A stretch of DNA of 47,104 bases from Clostridia bacterium (GCA_017439585.1 JAFSIV010000019.1:1-47104), one strand, 5' to 3'; shown: positions 1-9,782, numbered from the stretch's first letter. Notes: generated by a model not told the origin, from the sequence alone. Numbers and translations: made by a program.

Positions 1-825
1 AGTTTCGATATCCTTGTTTAAAACCTCTTTGAAAAGTCTTTTAATATAACCTTCTGCAATAGCGTAAACATCCTCAGGCTCAACGAAAGACATTTCAAGG
101 TCTATCTGAGTAAACTCAGGCTGACGGTCGGCACGCAAATCTTCATCGCGGTAGCAACGAGCAATCTGCATATAACGGTCAAATCCTGAAAGCATTAAAA
201 GTTGCTTATAAAGTTGAGGCGATTGCGGTAATGCAAAAAAACTACCCTTATGAATTCTCGACGGAACAAGATAATCTCTTGCGCCCTCGGGGGTTGATTT
301 AATAAGGGTTGGTGTTTCAATTTCAATAAATCCGTTTTCATCAAAATAATCTCTTGTAACCTTAGTAACCTTATGGCGAAGCAAAATATTACTTTGAATA
401 TCAGGACGTCTTAAATCTAAATAACGGTAGCGAAGTCTTAATTCCTCGTTTGCATTAGAATCGTTTAAAATCTCAAAAGGAGGGGTTTCGGAAAGACCTA
501 AAACCTTTAAAGAATCAACCTCAATTTCAATTTCGCCCGTCTTGATTTCGGTATTTATGGAAGAGCGAACTCTAACCTTGCCGCTCGCCATAACAACATA
601 TTCGCTGCGAAGAGTAGAAGCCTTTTCAAAAATAGCCTTATCAGTATTATCATCAAAAGCCAACTGAACAATACCTGTTCTGTCTCTAAGGTCGCAAAAT
701 ATAAGACCGCCCAAATCTCTTTGGCGCTGAATCCAACCGCAAACGGTAACATAATTACCTTCGTTTTCTCTGCTTAATGTTCCGCAATAATGAGTGCGCT
801 TAGCACCCTCTAATCTATCTAGCAT
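1..825 (-). CDS. aspS: Aspartyl-tRNA synthetase, N-terminal part (cut by window edge)
   Basis: Charges tRNA-Asp with aspartate in the cytoplasm. The frame is open from the ATG at 823-825 to the window edge, giving 275 residues of a protein usually near 590, so the C-terminal catalytic remainder lies outside. The start MLDRLEGAKRTHYCG leads into the OB-fold anticodon-binding domain (GWIQRQRDLGG, FCDLRDRTGIVQ). Near the edge, PEFTQIDLEMSF is class II motif 2 of bacterial AspRS. A GAGGTG ribosome binding site sits about seven bases before the ATG. It follows hisS on the same strand with a 31-base gap, an arrangement common in Firmicutes. It is last of the minD-mgsA-hisS-aspS group and probably transcribed from the promoter before minD. 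Discrimination between AspRS types (with or without Asn misacylation) cannot be made from this part. Confidence 0.96.
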   Translation of the reverse strand, partial: MLDRLEGAKRTHYCGTLSRENEGNYVTVCGWIQRQRDLGGLIFCDLRDRTGIVQLAFDDNTDKAIFEKASTLRSEYVVMASGKVRVRSSINTEIKTGEIEIEVDSLKVLGLSETPPFEILNDSNANEELRLRYRYLDLRRPDIQSNILLRHKVTKVTRDYFDENGFIEIETPTLIKSTPEGARDYLVPSRIHKGSFFALPQSPQLYKQLLMLSGFDRYMQIARCYRDEDLRADRQPEFTQIDLEMSFVEPEDVYAIAEGYIKRLFKEVLNKDIET

Positions 826-856
826 AGAATCACCTCGTAAATTCCAGGAATTAGCA

Positions 857-2158
857 TTAAAATATTTCTGCAATACTCTCGAATATAATCTTGCGAATTT
901 CCTCGCCCAATTCTTCAACAAGCTCTGAAAGTTTAATTTCCCTTTCCTCGCCGCTTGCCATATTTTTCAATTTAGCTTTACCGCTTTCAACCTCGCTATC
1001 ACCTAAAACTAAGGTGAACTTAGCTCCGATTTTATTTGCATATTTCATTTGAGCTTTAAGTCCGCGGGAGCAAATATCGGTTTCAACCTTATAGCCCTCT
1101 TTCCTCAATTCATTGCAAAGAGCGGATGCCTTAATAACCGCGTTATCACCCAAAGGAGCAATATAAAGCTCGGTTTTCTTAGCTTCCGGAAGCTCAACCT
1201 TTTGGCTTTCAAGCACCATCATCAAACGCTCAATTCCCATAGCAAAGCCGAGAGAAGCCATTGAAGGTCCTCCCATTTGAGCTATAAGACCGTCATACCG
1301 TCCGCCTCCGCAAACGGTTGACTGCGCGCCGATATCACCCGAAACGAACTCGAAGACAGTTCTGGTATAATAATCAAGACCTCTAACAATATGAGGATTA
1401 ACGGTATAACCTATATCCATTGCATCAAGGTTTTTCTTAACCTTTTCAAAATGGTCGCGGCAATCATCGCAAAGATAATCAAGCACAACCGGAGCCCTGC
1501 TTGCAATTTCTGAGCAAATCGGAGATTTGCAATCGAGAATTCTCATTGGGTTTCTATCAAGTCTGTCAAGACAAGTGCCGCAAAGCTCTGCCTTTTTACC
1601 CTCAAAATATTCCTTTAAAGCCTTATGATAATTCTTTCGGCATAGGGGGCAACCGATAGAGTTTATTTCAAGCGATATTTTCTTGATACCGATATTTTCT
1701 AAAACCTGACGAGCCAAGGAAATAACCTCAGCATCTGCATTCGGGCTTGCCGCACCGATACATTCAACACCAAATTGATGGAATTCTCTAAGTCTTCCCG
1801 CCTGAGGCTTTTCATAGCGGTAGCAACCACCGATATAACATACTTTAACCGGCAAAGCATTATTAACAAGACCTTTTTCGATAGCACTGCGGATAACACC
1901 AGCCGTAAGCTCAGGGCGAAGGGTTATCGACCTACCACCCTTATCATCAAAGGTATACATTTCTTTTTGAACAACATCAGTGGTATCACCAACACTGCGT
2001 AGAAAAACCTCCGTATGCTCAAAAACAGGCACACGAATTTCATTAAAGCCGTAATTATTAGCGGTTTCAAGCATTTTACCCTCAACAAATTGCCAATTAT
2101 GGCTGTTATCAGGCAAAATATCATTAGTTCCCTTTACGGCGCGATTTATTTCTGCCAT
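857..2158 (-). CDS. hisS: Histidyl-tRNA synthetase
   Basis: Class II synthetase that attaches histidine to tRNA-His; 433 residues, a normal length. Visible motifs: KGTNDILP near residue 9; class II motif 2 (RYEKPQAGRLREFHQFG, about 114-130); the HisRS signatures GLDYYTRTVFEF (260-271) and GGGRYDGL (284-291), which shape the histidine and ATP pocket. The insertion domain carries CxxC pairs at 170-173, 193-196 and 230-233, a pattern known from clostridial HisRS and perhaps metal-binding. The C-terminal anticodon-binding domain contains TELYIAPLGD. A GAGGAA ribosome binding site lies just before the ATG. Only 12 bases separate it from mgsA upstream, so co-transcription is likely. Confidence 0.97.
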   Translation of the reverse strand: MAEINRAVKGTNDILPDNSHNWQFVEGKMLETANNYGFNEIRVPVFEHTEVFLRSVGDTTDVVQKEMYTFDDKGGRSITLRPELTAGVIRSAIEKGLVNNALPVKVCYIGGCYRYEKPQAGRLREFHQFGVECIGAASPNADAEVISLARQVLENIGIKKISLEINSIGCPLCRKNYHKALKEYFEGKKAELCGTCLDRLDRNPMRILDCKSPICSEIASRAPVVLDYLCDDCRDHFEKVKKNLDAMDIGYTVNPHIVRGLDYYTRTVFEFVSGDIGAQSTVCGGGRYDGLIAQMGGPSMASLGFAMGIERLMMVLESQKVELPEAKKTELYIAPLGDNAVIKASALCNELRKEGYKVETDICSRGLKAQMKYANKIGAKFTLVLGDSEVESGKAKLKNMASGEEREIKLSELVEELGEEIRKIIFESIAEIF

Positions 2159-2170
2159 TTAAAATTCCTC

Positions 2171-2572
2171 TTATCCTTTTTTAACAATTTCACGCCAGTC
2201 GAGGTCGCCTCGCTCTAAGCCGTGAATAAGCATTTCTGCGGTTGCAATATTGGTTGCAACGGGTATATTATGAACATCGCAAAGACGAAGCAAAGAACGC
2301 TCATCAGGCTCGCCTGTTTTGGGGTCAAGCGGGTCGCGGAACATAAGCAAAAGGTCAATTTCATCGCAACCGATACGGGAAGCAATTTGCTGAGCACCGC
2401 CCTGATATCCACTTAAAAAGCAGGTTATATCAAGACCAGTGGCTTCTAATACAATTTTACCTGTTGAACCGGTTGCAACTAAATTATGCTTGCTTAAAAT
2501 ACCGCAATAAGCAATACAAAACTGAACCATAAGTTCTTTTTTGGCGTCATGAGCGATTAAGGCAATTGTCAT
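2171..2572 (-). CDS. mgsA: Methylglyoxal synthase
   Basis: Converts dihydroxyacetone phosphate to methylglyoxal and phosphate, a glycolytic bypass used under phosphate limitation or sugar-phosphate excess. The 133-residue length is normal. Family features seen are [10 protein letters not shown] at the start, the phosphate-binding GSTG loop, [12 protein letters not shown], and the [11 protein letters not shown] segment, followed by [13 protein letters not shown]. In many Clostridia mgsA sits at the end of the mre-min-rodA block; here it directly follows a minD-like gene, which matches that arrangement with rodA lost. The gap to minD is 13 bases. Confidence 0.95.
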   Translation of the reverse strand: MTIALIAHDAKKELMVQFCIAYCGILSKHNLVATGSTGKIVLEATGLDITCFLSGYQGGAQQIASRIGCDEIDLLLMFRDPLDPKTGEPDERSLLRLCDVHNIPVATNIATAEMLIHGLERGDLDWREIVKKG

Positions 2573-2585
2573 TTTTTTAACCCCT

Positions 2586-3317
2586 TTATATAATTTTTAG
2601 TTTTGGTAGAAGTATTTTCTCACCCATAAGTCTTTTGGCTATTCTTTCAAAAGAAGCAGTTGCCTTAGACCGTTTATTAAGCTTATGATTTAGCGAAAGT
2701 CGGGAAATTTCCTCGCTTTCGGGGACTATACCGATAAGTCTTATAGAACAGGTATCAATCATACTATCTATATTTTTTATCTTTTCTTTCCTACTTTGCT
2801 TATAAACAAAGCGGTTAATAATAAGCCTTGAATTGATTTCCGATTTATAAAGCTCGCTACCAATAACCGAAGCATCTCTTATAGATACAGGGTCTGGCAC
2901 GGCAACGGTTAAAAACTGTGTTTTTTCGGGCAATGCTTTATATAAAGGCATATCCATACCGGCAGGAAAATCGAAAATTATAATATCAAATTTATCTTCA
3001 ATATCTTTTATGAAATTTGCGAGAGCAAAATGGTCGATAAGACCTTGCTTTGCGGGAGCGGGGATAAGCGAAAGCTTATCGTTTTTTTCATAAGTATAAA
3101 CTGCGGCTTCAAGCTCTTTTCCCATAAGAACATCCGAAAGGTCAAAAACCGCCTCTTTGTCCACCCCTAGCATAAGGTCAAGACATCTGAAACCCTCATC
3201 CATATCAATAAGCAATACCTTTTTATCCATTTCGCAAAACGCAAAGGCTAACCCAACGCAAAAGCTTGATTTACCAACTCCGCCCTTGCCTGAGGTTACA
3301 GCGAAAAAACTGCTCAT
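2586..3317 (-). CDS. minD: MinD/ParA-family P-loop ATPase
   Basis: A 243-residue deviant-Walker-A ATPase. KGGVGKSS (residues 11-18) is the signature of the MinD/ParA/Mrp group; [19 protein letters not shown] matches the MinD switch I region and [12 protein letters not shown] matches its Walker B (usually DSPAGIE). DPVSIRDA corresponds to the MinD segment that contacts MinC. MinD binds the membrane and recruits the division inhibitor MinC. The C-terminus ([21 protein letters not shown]) could serve as a membrane-targeting helix but is not the classical form. Position between PBP2 and mgsA is that of clostridial minD, yet no minC or minE flanks it. It has its own promoter. An alternative is a flagellar FlhG-type or orphan MinD-like protein. 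Confidence 0.8.
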   Translation of the reverse strand: MSSFFAVTSGKGGVGKSSFCVGLAFAFCEMDKKVLLIDMDEGFRCLDLMLGVDKEAVFDLSDVLMGKELEAAVYTYEKNDKLSLIPAPAKQGLIDHFALANFIKDIEDKFDIIIFDFPAGMDMPLYKALPEKTQFLTVAVPDPVSIRDASVIGSELYKSEINSRLIINRFVYKQSRKEKIKNIDSMIDTCSIRLIGIVPESEEISRLSLNHKLNKRSKATASFERIAKRLMGEKILLPKLKII

Positions 3318-3354
3318 TTATTATACCTCGCAAAATTTTACACAATTTTAATAC

Positions 3355-3383
3355 ATTTTATCATAATAGTTTTTTCTTGTCAA
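3355..3383 (-). promoter_or_regulatory. Sigma-A promoter for minD-mgsA-hisS-aspS
   Basis: On the minus strand a perfect TTGACA (3378-3383) and TAAAAT (3355-3360) are separated by exactly 17 bases, in the 100-base gap between PBP2 and minD. Transcription would start near 3348, about 30 bases before the minD ATG. This splits the block into two transcription units. Confidence 0.8.
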
Positions 3384-3417
3384 TTTAAAACAGACCTAAA
3401 ATCGACAAAAAATACCA

Positions 3418-5394
3418 TTATCCCAGCACCGTGAACGGCACATCCTCAGCAGGAGTGTTACTATCGGTAAAGAAATATGCATCAAGGATATTTCTAACAA
3501 TAGTACCTGCCGAATAACCTGAGTTTCCATGCTCTAAAACAACCGAAATAGCAATTTCGGGATTATCAAAGGGAGCAAATGCTATAAACACGCTGTGGTC
3601 AGGCTTTCCGGTTACCTGAGAAGTACCCGTTTTACCACCGATTTTAATGGGATAATCGCCGAGTGCGGCTCGGCCTGTACCGTCAACCGTAACCGAAAGC
3701 ATACCCTTTTTAACCGCTTCAAGATTACTTTCTTTAATAGAAACCTTATTCTTAACCTCAGGCTTAACGGTTGCAAAAGTATCTGCCATATTATATGAAA
3801 CAACCTTGTCAATTAAGCTTGCCCTATAATGAGTTCCGCCGTTTGCAAGGGTTGCAGTGTAATTAGCAAGCTGCAAAGGGGTAAATGCATTAAGCTGACC
3901 TATCGAAATCTGCAAGGTATCACCGCCAACTCCGTTAGATTTCGGTTCTAGGATAATACCTGCGGCGTCGTCAACCTCAACTCCTGTTTTAACACCAAGA
4001 CCAAATTGCTTATAATAATCGGTGAGCGAAATTGCACCGACTCGGCGTCCTAGCTCAAAGAAGAAATAGTTGCAGCTCTTAGACAAAGCATTAGTAAGAT
4101 TCATAGGTCCGTGATAATGCATACATTGAGGCTTGTAGTCCCCGAAAAGATTATAGGTCTGAACGCACTTAATGCTCTCGCCCTGAGTATATTTATTATT
4201 TTCCATTGCCGCAATTGCAACGATAGGTTTAATGGTTGAGCCAACCGGATAAACACCCTGAAAAGCACGGTCGGTTAGCGGCTTATATGGGTTTGAGGCT
4301 AATTGCTCGTAATTTTCGTTCATAGTTGCCGAGTCGTAAGTCGGATAGTTTGCCGCGCAGATAACCTTACCCGAATCAATATGAACTGCAACTGCCGCGC
4401 CTGCTTTAACCGTTCCACCCTCAGATTGCAATTTCTTTATGATTGTTTCGAGAGATTTTTGAGCCGTTTGCTGAATTTTTTTATCCATAGTAAGCATTAT
4501 GGTTTTGCCTGCTATCGGCTCTTTGGTGATTTCCTTTGAAATTATATTGCCCTCGGCATCAAGTTTATATGTTACCTCTCCGTCTATTCCGCGAAGATAT
4601 TCCTCGCCCCATTTTTCAATACCGCTTTTTCCAACCTTGTCGTTATAGGAATAACCCTTTTCTTTATAGGTTTCCCAGTCCTCCTTAAATATAGGACCCA
4701 CTGAGCCTATAAGATTTACCGCAAGGGTGGTATCGGTATATTCCCTGAAAGGAACAACCTCAACCGTAACCCCCGAAAGCCTGAACGAAGACTCCGAAAT
4801 TCTTCTCATAAGCTCGGTTGGTATATCCTCAGCAAAGGTATAAGGATAGGAAATCGAAAAATCGGAAATTTCCATACTGTATCTTATACCCATAATTTTG
4901 CGTTGCTCGTCTTTTTTGTAATCCTCTAATTTATACCTTAAAACCATTTCATCAAAACAGTTTTTTGCGGTGGCATAGTGAGCAAGCTCCAAGGTTTCAA
5001 TCAGCTTGTCCTTTTCTCCGTCCTTCTTAAAGGAATAGGGGGAAGTAAGCTCCATTGGAAGCTCGTCCACCCATTCGGCATTTGATTTTTGCATTTCGTT
5101 TACAAGGGTAAGGATTATATCGTTCAAATTATCTTTAACATAAGCTTTATTGAAAACTATGTTATACCCATCTCGGTTTATGGCAATCTGTCTTCCATAG
5201 CAATCAATAATTTCGCCTCGCGGCGCTTTTAAAACCGCTCTGAGCGCAGAGGATGAGCCATCGTCTTTATCGGTGTAATCAGCGGAATGAAGCACCTGAA
5301 TATCATAAACTCTGAACGAAAAAAGAATTATTGCAAGAACCAGCAAAATTGATAAAAAGGTTAGCTTTCCTTGACTTTTTTTCTGAAACGGCAC
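3418..5394 (-). CDS. mrdA: Penicillin-binding protein 2, elongation-specific transpeptidase
   Basis: Class B PBP that cross-links peptidoglycan during cylindrical elongation, partner of MreBCD and a RodA-type polymerase. 658 residues: one N-terminal membrane helix (about 11-28), PBP dimer domain (RGEIIDCYGRQIAIN), then the transpeptidase domain. All three active-site motifs are present: STIK (386-389, acylated serine S386), SCN (440-442) and KTG (588-590). The start is a GTG at 5392-5394, preceded by an AAGGAGG site; an ATG does not fit. It is last of the mreB-mreC-mreD-pbp chain, which supports an elongation role rather than division (FtsI). One oddity: the usual RGxIxDRNG of the dimer domain reads RGEIIDCYG. 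Confidence 0.93.
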   Translation of the reverse strand: MPFQKKSQGKLTFLSILLVLAIILFSFRVYDIQVLHSADYTDKDDGSSSALRAVLKAPRGEIIDCYGRQIAINRDGYNIVFNKAYVKDNLNDIILTLVNEMQKSNAEWVDELPMELTSPYSFKKDGEKDKLIETLELAHYATAKNCFDEMVLRYKLEDYKKDEQRKIMGIRYSMEISDFSISYPYTFAEDIPTELMRRISESSFRLSGVTVEVVPFREYTDTTLAVNLIGSVGPIFKEDWETYKEKGYSYNDKVGKSGIEKWGEEYLRGIDGEVTYKLDAEGNIISKEITKEPIAGKTIMLTMDKKIQQTAQKSLETIIKKLQSEGGTVKAGAAVAVHIDSGKVICAANYPTYDSATMNENYEQLASNPYKPLTDRAFQGVYPVGSTIKPIVAIAAMENNKYTQGESIKCVQTYNLFGDYKPQCMHYHGPMNLTNALSKSCNYFFFELGRRVGAISLTDYYKQFGLGVKTGVEVDDAAGIILEPKSNGVGGDTLQISIGQLNAFTPLQLANYTATLANGGTHYRASLIDKVVSYNMADTFATVKPEVKNKVSIKESNLEAVKKGMLSVTVDGTGRAALGDYPIKIGGKTGTSQVTGKPDHSVFIAFAPFDNPEIAISVVLEHGNSGYSAGTIVRNILDAYFFTDSNTPAEDVPFTVLG

Positions 5395-5418
5395 TTCTTT
5401 TCGCCTCCTTTTTATTTT

Positions 5419-5922
5419 TTAAATCTTTTTTGAAAAATATCTGCTAATAAAATAAAACGGGATAACTAAAACCGCAGTATATGTTGCAGAAGGAAGGGCA
5501 TATTTTAAAAGGTAACCCAAGCTACTGTCAAGCGAGGTTTTAGAATAAAATAAAATCCATAACAAAACAAAATAAACAACCGAGCATATAAGAGCCAACA
5601 CCAAGGCGGCTTTTAAGTTTTTGTTAAAAAGGTTGTTTGCAGCTAAATATACCGCAACTGCGATAAGCATAAAGGCTATCGCATTAAAGCAATAGCTTTT
5701 ATAAGCTATGCTGTCTATCATAATACCGCTTATAAGTCCCCCAATAATAGCGCTTTTTATACCACTAAAAAAGGAAAAACCAATAATTAATGATAATGGT
5801 AGCATCGGGGTTGCGGTCTTTATGCTGATATCTAAAATTTCAGAAGTTTGAAAAAATAAAACAACAATAAATATAAGTATATTGCTTAAAATTATAATGG
5901 GGTTTAGTTTTTTTCGTATCAT
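5419..5922 (-). CDS. mreD: Rod-shape-determining membrane protein MreD
   Basis: Small polytopic membrane protein of the elongasome, linking MreC to the membrane complex. With the start chosen here it has 167 residues and about five hydrophobic segments; MLPLSLIIGFSFFSGIKSAIIGGLISGIMID resembles the MreD core but family identity rests largely on position. The ATG at 5920-5922 (MIRKKLNPI) is preferred because GGGGGAAG lies at ribosome-binding distance; a TTG six codons earlier (5940) would overlap mreC by 17 bases. The ATG begins one base after the mreC stop, so translation is likely coupled. Confidence 0.85.
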   Translation of the reverse strand: MIRKKLNPIIILSNILIFIVVLFFQTSEILDISIKTATPMLPLSLIIGFSFFSGIKSAIIGGLISGIMIDSIAYKSYCFNAIAFMLIAVAVYLAANNLFNKNLKAALVLALICSVVYFVLLWILFYSKTSLDSSLGYLLKYALPSATYTAVLVIPFYFISRYFSKKI

Positions 5923-5923
5923 A

Positions 5924-6784
5924 CTATTTACTTCCCCCAACCTCTAAACCGCCCTTGCCGTCAAAATTGGTTATAACCATAACACTGCGAATTTCCGCAA
6001 TATCAACAAATGGTTTAACCGAGGCATAAATAGAGGTGTTATATTTATCGCTACCGATTGACTGAACCGTACCAATAAGCAATCCCGAAGGGAAAATCCC
6101 TTCACCCGAGGTTACAACAAAATCTCCGATAGCAACATTGCAGGAACGGGAAAGATTATAAAAACGGGTGTTGCCCTCCTCGGCAAGCTCTAATGTTCCC
6201 GAAAGAACACCCGAATCGTCGGTTCTATCGTCAAGAGCGCCTAAGGTTATATCAGGGCTTAAAACGGTTACAACCTTAGAGGTTGTAAGCCCTACATCAG
6301 TTATATAACCAACAAGACCTGCATCGGTTATAACAGTATCATATTCCTTAATACCGCTCAATGAGCCTTTATTTATGGTAAAGCTCTTATAAGGGTCGTT
6401 TTTATCTCTTGCCACAAGGGTTGCAGGGCAAAACTTGAAATCGGGATTTTCGTCCTTTATTTCAAGATAATCCTCGTAAAACTCGTTTTGCTTTACCGCC
6501 TCATCATACTCAGAAAGTTTTTTTCTAAGCTCATTAAGCTCGTTTTCAAGCTCGGCATTTTTAATCTGAGCTTCGTTGCCGTCACTTATCATTTTAATAA
6601 AATCCGAAGTCCAACCCGAAACGGTGGTAAAGGCTGTTCGAAACGGCGCGGCAATAGTACCGAAAACATTGCTTTGAGGAGATAAATTGCCGCCTATTAA
6701 AAAGCTCATAATTGATAACGCAACCAAAGTAAGCGTTATACTTAATATAATTTTAAACTGCCTGCTGCGAAAGAAAAATCGCAT
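5924..6784 (-). CDS. mreC: Rod-shape-determining protein MreC
   Basis: Membrane-anchored periplasm-facing scaffold that activates PBP2 and connects it with MreB filaments. 286 residues: short basic N-terminus (MRFFFRSRQFK), one transmembrane helix (about 11-31), a coiled coil (about 70-105, NAELENELNELRKKLSEYDE), then the double beta-barrel domain with family features PYKSFTINKGSLSGI, DAGLVGYI and VVTSGEGIFPSGLLIGTV. An AGGAGG site precedes the ATG. It follows mreB by 17 bases. Confidence 0.94.
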   Translation of the reverse strand: MRFFFRSRQFKIILSITLTLVALSIMSFLIGGNLSPQSNVFGTIAAPFRTAFTTVSGWTSDFIKMISDGNEAQIKNAELENELNELRKKLSEYDEAVKQNEFYEDYLEIKDENPDFKFCPATLVARDKNDPYKSFTINKGSLSGIKEYDTVITDAGLVGYITDVGLTTSKVVTVLSPDITLGALDDRTDDSGVLSGTLELAEEGNTRFYNLSRSCNVAIGDFVVTSGEGIFPSGLLIGTVQSIGSDKYNTSIYASVKPFVDIAEIRSVMVITNFDGKGGLEVGGSK

Positions 6785-6801
6785 TTTTATCCTCCTAGAT
6801 G

Positions 6802-7821
6802 TTATCTAAAACGCTTTCCTCTGCGGAATACATAATTTGCAAAGCCTGCATCACCTTCAAGACGCTTTGCAGTACCCAAAACAACGCAATCGAGCGGATT
6901 TGCCGCAACAGTTACGGGTATTCCGGTTTCCTCTGCGATAAGCTCGGCTAAGCCTCTTAAAAGCGCGCCGCCACCTGTCATAGTTATACCTCGGTCAATA
7001 ATATCCGCCGCAAGCTCCGGTGGAGTTTTTTCGAGGGTTAAACGAATGGTATCTATTATTTGAGAAATTGGGTCGGCAAAGGCATCTCTAACCTCTTCGG
7101 AGGTTAAAGTTATATTCTTAGGTAAACCGTCAACCTGATTTCTACCCTTGATTTCAATGCTCGTCTCATTTTCATAAGGCTTTGCAGAGCCGATTTCTAT
7201 TTTAATCTGCTCGGCGGTGCGTTCGCCGATTAAAAGATTATATTTTCTTCTAACATAATTGATAATAGCTTCGTCAAGATCGTCGCCCGCAATTCTGATT
7301 GACTGAGCAGTTACTATATCTCCAAGTGAAATAACCGCAACCTCGCTAGTTCCTCCGCCAATATCAACAATCATACTTCCCGAAGCATCCCAAACAGGAA
7401 GCCCTGCGCCAACAGCCGCCGCCATTGGTTCTTCTATTAAATCAACATCAGCAGCGCCTGCCTGCTTAGCGGCATCATAAACCGCATGGCTTTCAACCTC
7501 GGTTATACCTGCGGGTATACAAATAACCATACGAACTCTTGAAAACAAAGAGCCTCTGAGCGACTGATTTATAAATCTTTTAAGCATAGCGGCAGTAACA
7601 TCAAAGTCGGCAATAACACCGTCTTTCAAAGGACGAACTGCAACTATCGAGCCTGGGGTTCTGCCTATCATTTCCTTAGCCTCGCGACCAACCGCGCGAA
7701 CGGCATCGTTTCTTATATCATAAGCCACAACCGAAGGCTCTCGCATTATTATTCCTTTGCCTTTTAAACAAACCAAGGTATTTGCAGTACCTAAGTCAAC
7801 ACCAATATCTCTTGTAAACAT
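6802..7821 (-). CDS. mreB: Actin-like rod-shape protein MreB
   Basis: Forms membrane-bound ATP-dependent filaments that direct lateral wall synthesis. 339 residues, normal for MreB. Actin-fold nucleotide-binding elements are clear: phosphate 1 GVDLGTANT near residue 7, phosphate 2 [12 protein letters not shown], and adenosine motif [24 protein letters not shown] is a strong MreB signature. The start [11 protein letters not shown] is typical of clostridial MreB. A GAGGAA site lies before the ATG. It heads mreB-mreC-mreD-pbp2 and is preceded by a lipid kinase gene, probably in the same long transcript. Confidence 0.97.
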   Translation of the reverse strand: MFTRDIGVDLGTANTLVCLKGKGIIMREPSVVAYDIRNDAVRAVGREAKEMIGRTPGSIVAVRPLKDGVIADFDVTAAMLKRFINQSLRGSLFSRVRMVICIPAGITEVESHAVYDAAKQAGAADVDLIEEPMAAAVGAGLPVWDASGSMIVDIGGGTSEVAVISLGDIVTAQSIRIAGDDLDEAIINYVRRKYNLLIGERTAEQIKIEIGSAKPYENETSIEIKGRNQVDGLPKNITLTSEEVRDAFADPISQIIDTIRLTLEKTPPELAADIIDRGITMTGGGALLRGLAELIAEETGIPVTVAANPLDCVVLGTAKRLEGDAGFANYVFRRGKRFR

Positions 7822-7839
7822 ATTTTTCCTCTTTCTATT

Positions 7840-8742
7840 TTACTTTTTAATCGGAAGTATAAAATTAATCGCGTTATGAACATTTGAAACCTTGATTTTA
7901 CCGTCGCTTTCGGCAAATTCACCGTCCAAAGTCCAAGAAACCGATTGTTCTGTTTTTATTGTTATCTGTCTTGCGTGTAAAAATTCCATTCCCTCGCGGT
8001 CGAGGTCTTTTCTTAAAATTCCCTCTGCTAAGGGAGGAAGTTTTAAAACATTATCAAAATTTCTTATTAAAAACATTTCAAAATAACCGTCATTCAAAGC
8101 AACGGTTGAATCGTCATACTTAACAATACCGCCAACCGACATTGAGTTCGATATTGCTCCAAACAAAAAATCGCCCTCAATTTCGCGTTCATCAGCAGTA
8201 ATTTTCATGTGTATCGGTTTTATCTGACCAACACTTCTTATACCCTCTAAAACATAAGCCGCCTGACCTAAAACATTTTTAAACTCCTGAGCGGTTGAAT
8301 ATGAAGCCGAGGTAAACGCGCCGAAGGAAGCGGTATATGAAAAATATTTATGACCGAATTTTCCTATATCAAGCGCTGTAACCTTACCGTTTACAATATC
8401 CTTAGCCGCATCGGGTATTATTTTTGAAATGCCGAGTCCCGTTGACCATTCGTTTAAAGTGCCCGACGGGATATAACCTAATCGGCATTCGACCTTAGAC
8501 GCCATAAGTCCTGTTATAACCTCGTTTAAAGTTCCGTCTCCTCCGCAAGCTACAATAACATCATAAGCGTGCTTCGAAAGATTTGAAACGAACACGGTTG
8601 CATCGCCTTGATGCTTGGTTGGATAAACCGTTACAATATATCCCGCATCTGAAAAAATCTCAATAACCTTTAAAAGCTGCGGTCTCATTTTTGCTCTGCC
8701 TGAGCAAGGGTTAACAATAAGCAAAAGTTTTTCATTAGCCAT
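7840..8742 (-). CDS. Diacylglycerol kinase family lipid kinase (YegS/DagK type)
   Basis: Phosphorylates a lipid such as diacylglycerol, returning it to phospholipid synthesis; exact substrate unknown. 300 residues. N-terminal catalytic domain: LLIVNPCSGRAK (phosphate loop), CGGDGTLNEVITGL (GGDGT nucleotide motif, about residues 63-70) and GYIPSGTLNEWSTGLGI (usual form PxGTxNDFAR). C-terminal beta-sandwich ends with WTLDGEF, matching the family LDGE motif. The N in GTLNEW where most members have ND is a slight departure. It lies between tsaD and mreB with short gaps. DagK of Bacillus is the nearest functional guess, recycling diacylglycerol from lipoteichoic acid synthesis. Confidence 0.88.
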   Translation of the reverse strand: MANEKLLLIVNPCSGRAKMRPQLLKVIEIFSDAGYIVTVYPTKHQGDATVFVSNLSKHAYDVIVACGGDGTLNEVITGLMASKVECRLGYIPSGTLNEWSTGLGISKIIPDAAKDIVNGKVTALDIGKFGHKYFSYTASFGAFTSASYSTAQEFKNVLGQAAYVLEGIRSVGQIKPIHMKITADEREIEGDFLFGAISNSMSVGGIVKYDDSTVALNDGYFEMFLIRNFDNVLKLPPLAEGILRKDLDREGMEFLHARQITIKTEQSVSWTLDGEFAESDGKIKVSNVHNAINFILPIKK

Positions 8743-8777
8743 AAATTCAACCTCTAATCTTTAACTTATTTAAATTT

Positions 8778-9782
8778 CTACCTGTAATTAATATCAAGGG
8801 TTGCCAAAGCATTAAGCGAGCTATCGGAAATATTACCTGATAGATATTCATAATATCCCTGAACTCCAACCATTGCCGCATTATCGCCGCAATATTTAAG
8901 CGGTGGGAAATATAACTCTAAACCATTTTCCTTGCATTCGGTTTCCATTATGCTTCTAAGCTCGCTGTTAGCCGAAACACCGCCTGCTAAAACGATTTTT
9001 TTGTATCCCAAACCCTTTGAAGCTTTAATTGTTTTCGAAATTAGTATATCGCAAACTCGCTCTCTAATCGTTGCCGAAAGAACAGGAACATCTATTTCCT
9101 CGCCCTTTTGGGATTTGTTATGCACTAAATTTATAACTGCGGTTTTAAGACCTGAAAAGCTAAAATCATATTCGCCTATGGTTTTCGGTGTTGGAAGCGG
9201 ATACTTGATAAAATCCGATTTGGTAGCAATTTTATCGAGGGTGACACCGCCGGGGTATTCAAGCCCCATACATCTCGCGGTTTTATCAAAGCATTCCCCT
9301 GCGGCATCATCAGTTGTTTGACCGATTATTTTAAAAGAGGTATAATCGCAAACCTCTGCAATAACCGTATTTCCGCCCGAAACTAAAAGACATAAAAATG
9401 GCGGCTTTAAATCTAAATGGTCGATATAATTTGCCGCAATATGCGAGCGCAAATGGTGAACAGGAATAAGCGGAACACCTAGACTTAGCGCCAATCCTTT
9501 TGCAAAATTAACGCCAACCAATAGTGCACCGATAAGTCCTGGTGCAAAGGTAACTGCAATAGCATCAATATCCACATAAGTAATCCCTGCGGTTTTTATA
9601 GCCTCATCGCAAACGGCGGAAATCGCCTCAGTATGCCTGCGAGATGCTATTTCAGGAACAACACCGCCGTAAATTCTATGTTCTGCAATCTGGGTTGCAA
9701 CTATGTTCGAAAGAACCTCGCGTTCTCTGACTATCGCGACCGAAGTTTCGTCGCAAGAGCTTTCAATACTTAAAATTATCAT
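8778..9782 (-). CDS. tsaD: tRNA N6-threonylcarbamoyladenosine transferase TsaD
   Basis: Transfers threonylcarbamoyl from TC-AMP to A37 of ANN-decoding tRNAs, together with TsaB and TsaE. 334 residues, normal length. ESSCDETS (7-14) opens the ASKHA fold. The metal ligands are H110 and H114 in VHHLRSHIAA (the family usually has HxEGH). LVSGGNT is a nucleotide-binding loop and VLAGGVSANSELR lies in the second ATPase half. Upstream is a RimI-containing fusion gene; tsaB and tsaE, which commonly sit beside rimI-tsaD, are not in this window. Confidence 0.96.
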   Translation of the reverse strand: MIILSIESSCDETSVAIVREREVLSNIVATQIAEHRIYGGVVPEIASRRHTEAISAVCDEAIKTAGITYVDIDAIAVTFAPGLIGALLVGVNFAKGLALSLGVPLIPVHHLRSHIAANYIDHLDLKPPFLCLLVSGGNTVIAEVCDYTSFKIIGQTTDDAAGECFDKTARCMGLEYPGGVTLDKIATKSDFIKYPLPTPKTIGEYDFSFSGLKTAVINLVHNKSQKGEEIDVPVLSATIRERVCDILISKTIKASKGLGYKKIVLAGGVSANSELRSIMETECKENGLELYFPPLKYCGDNAAMVGVQGYYEYLSGNISDSSLNALATLDINYR

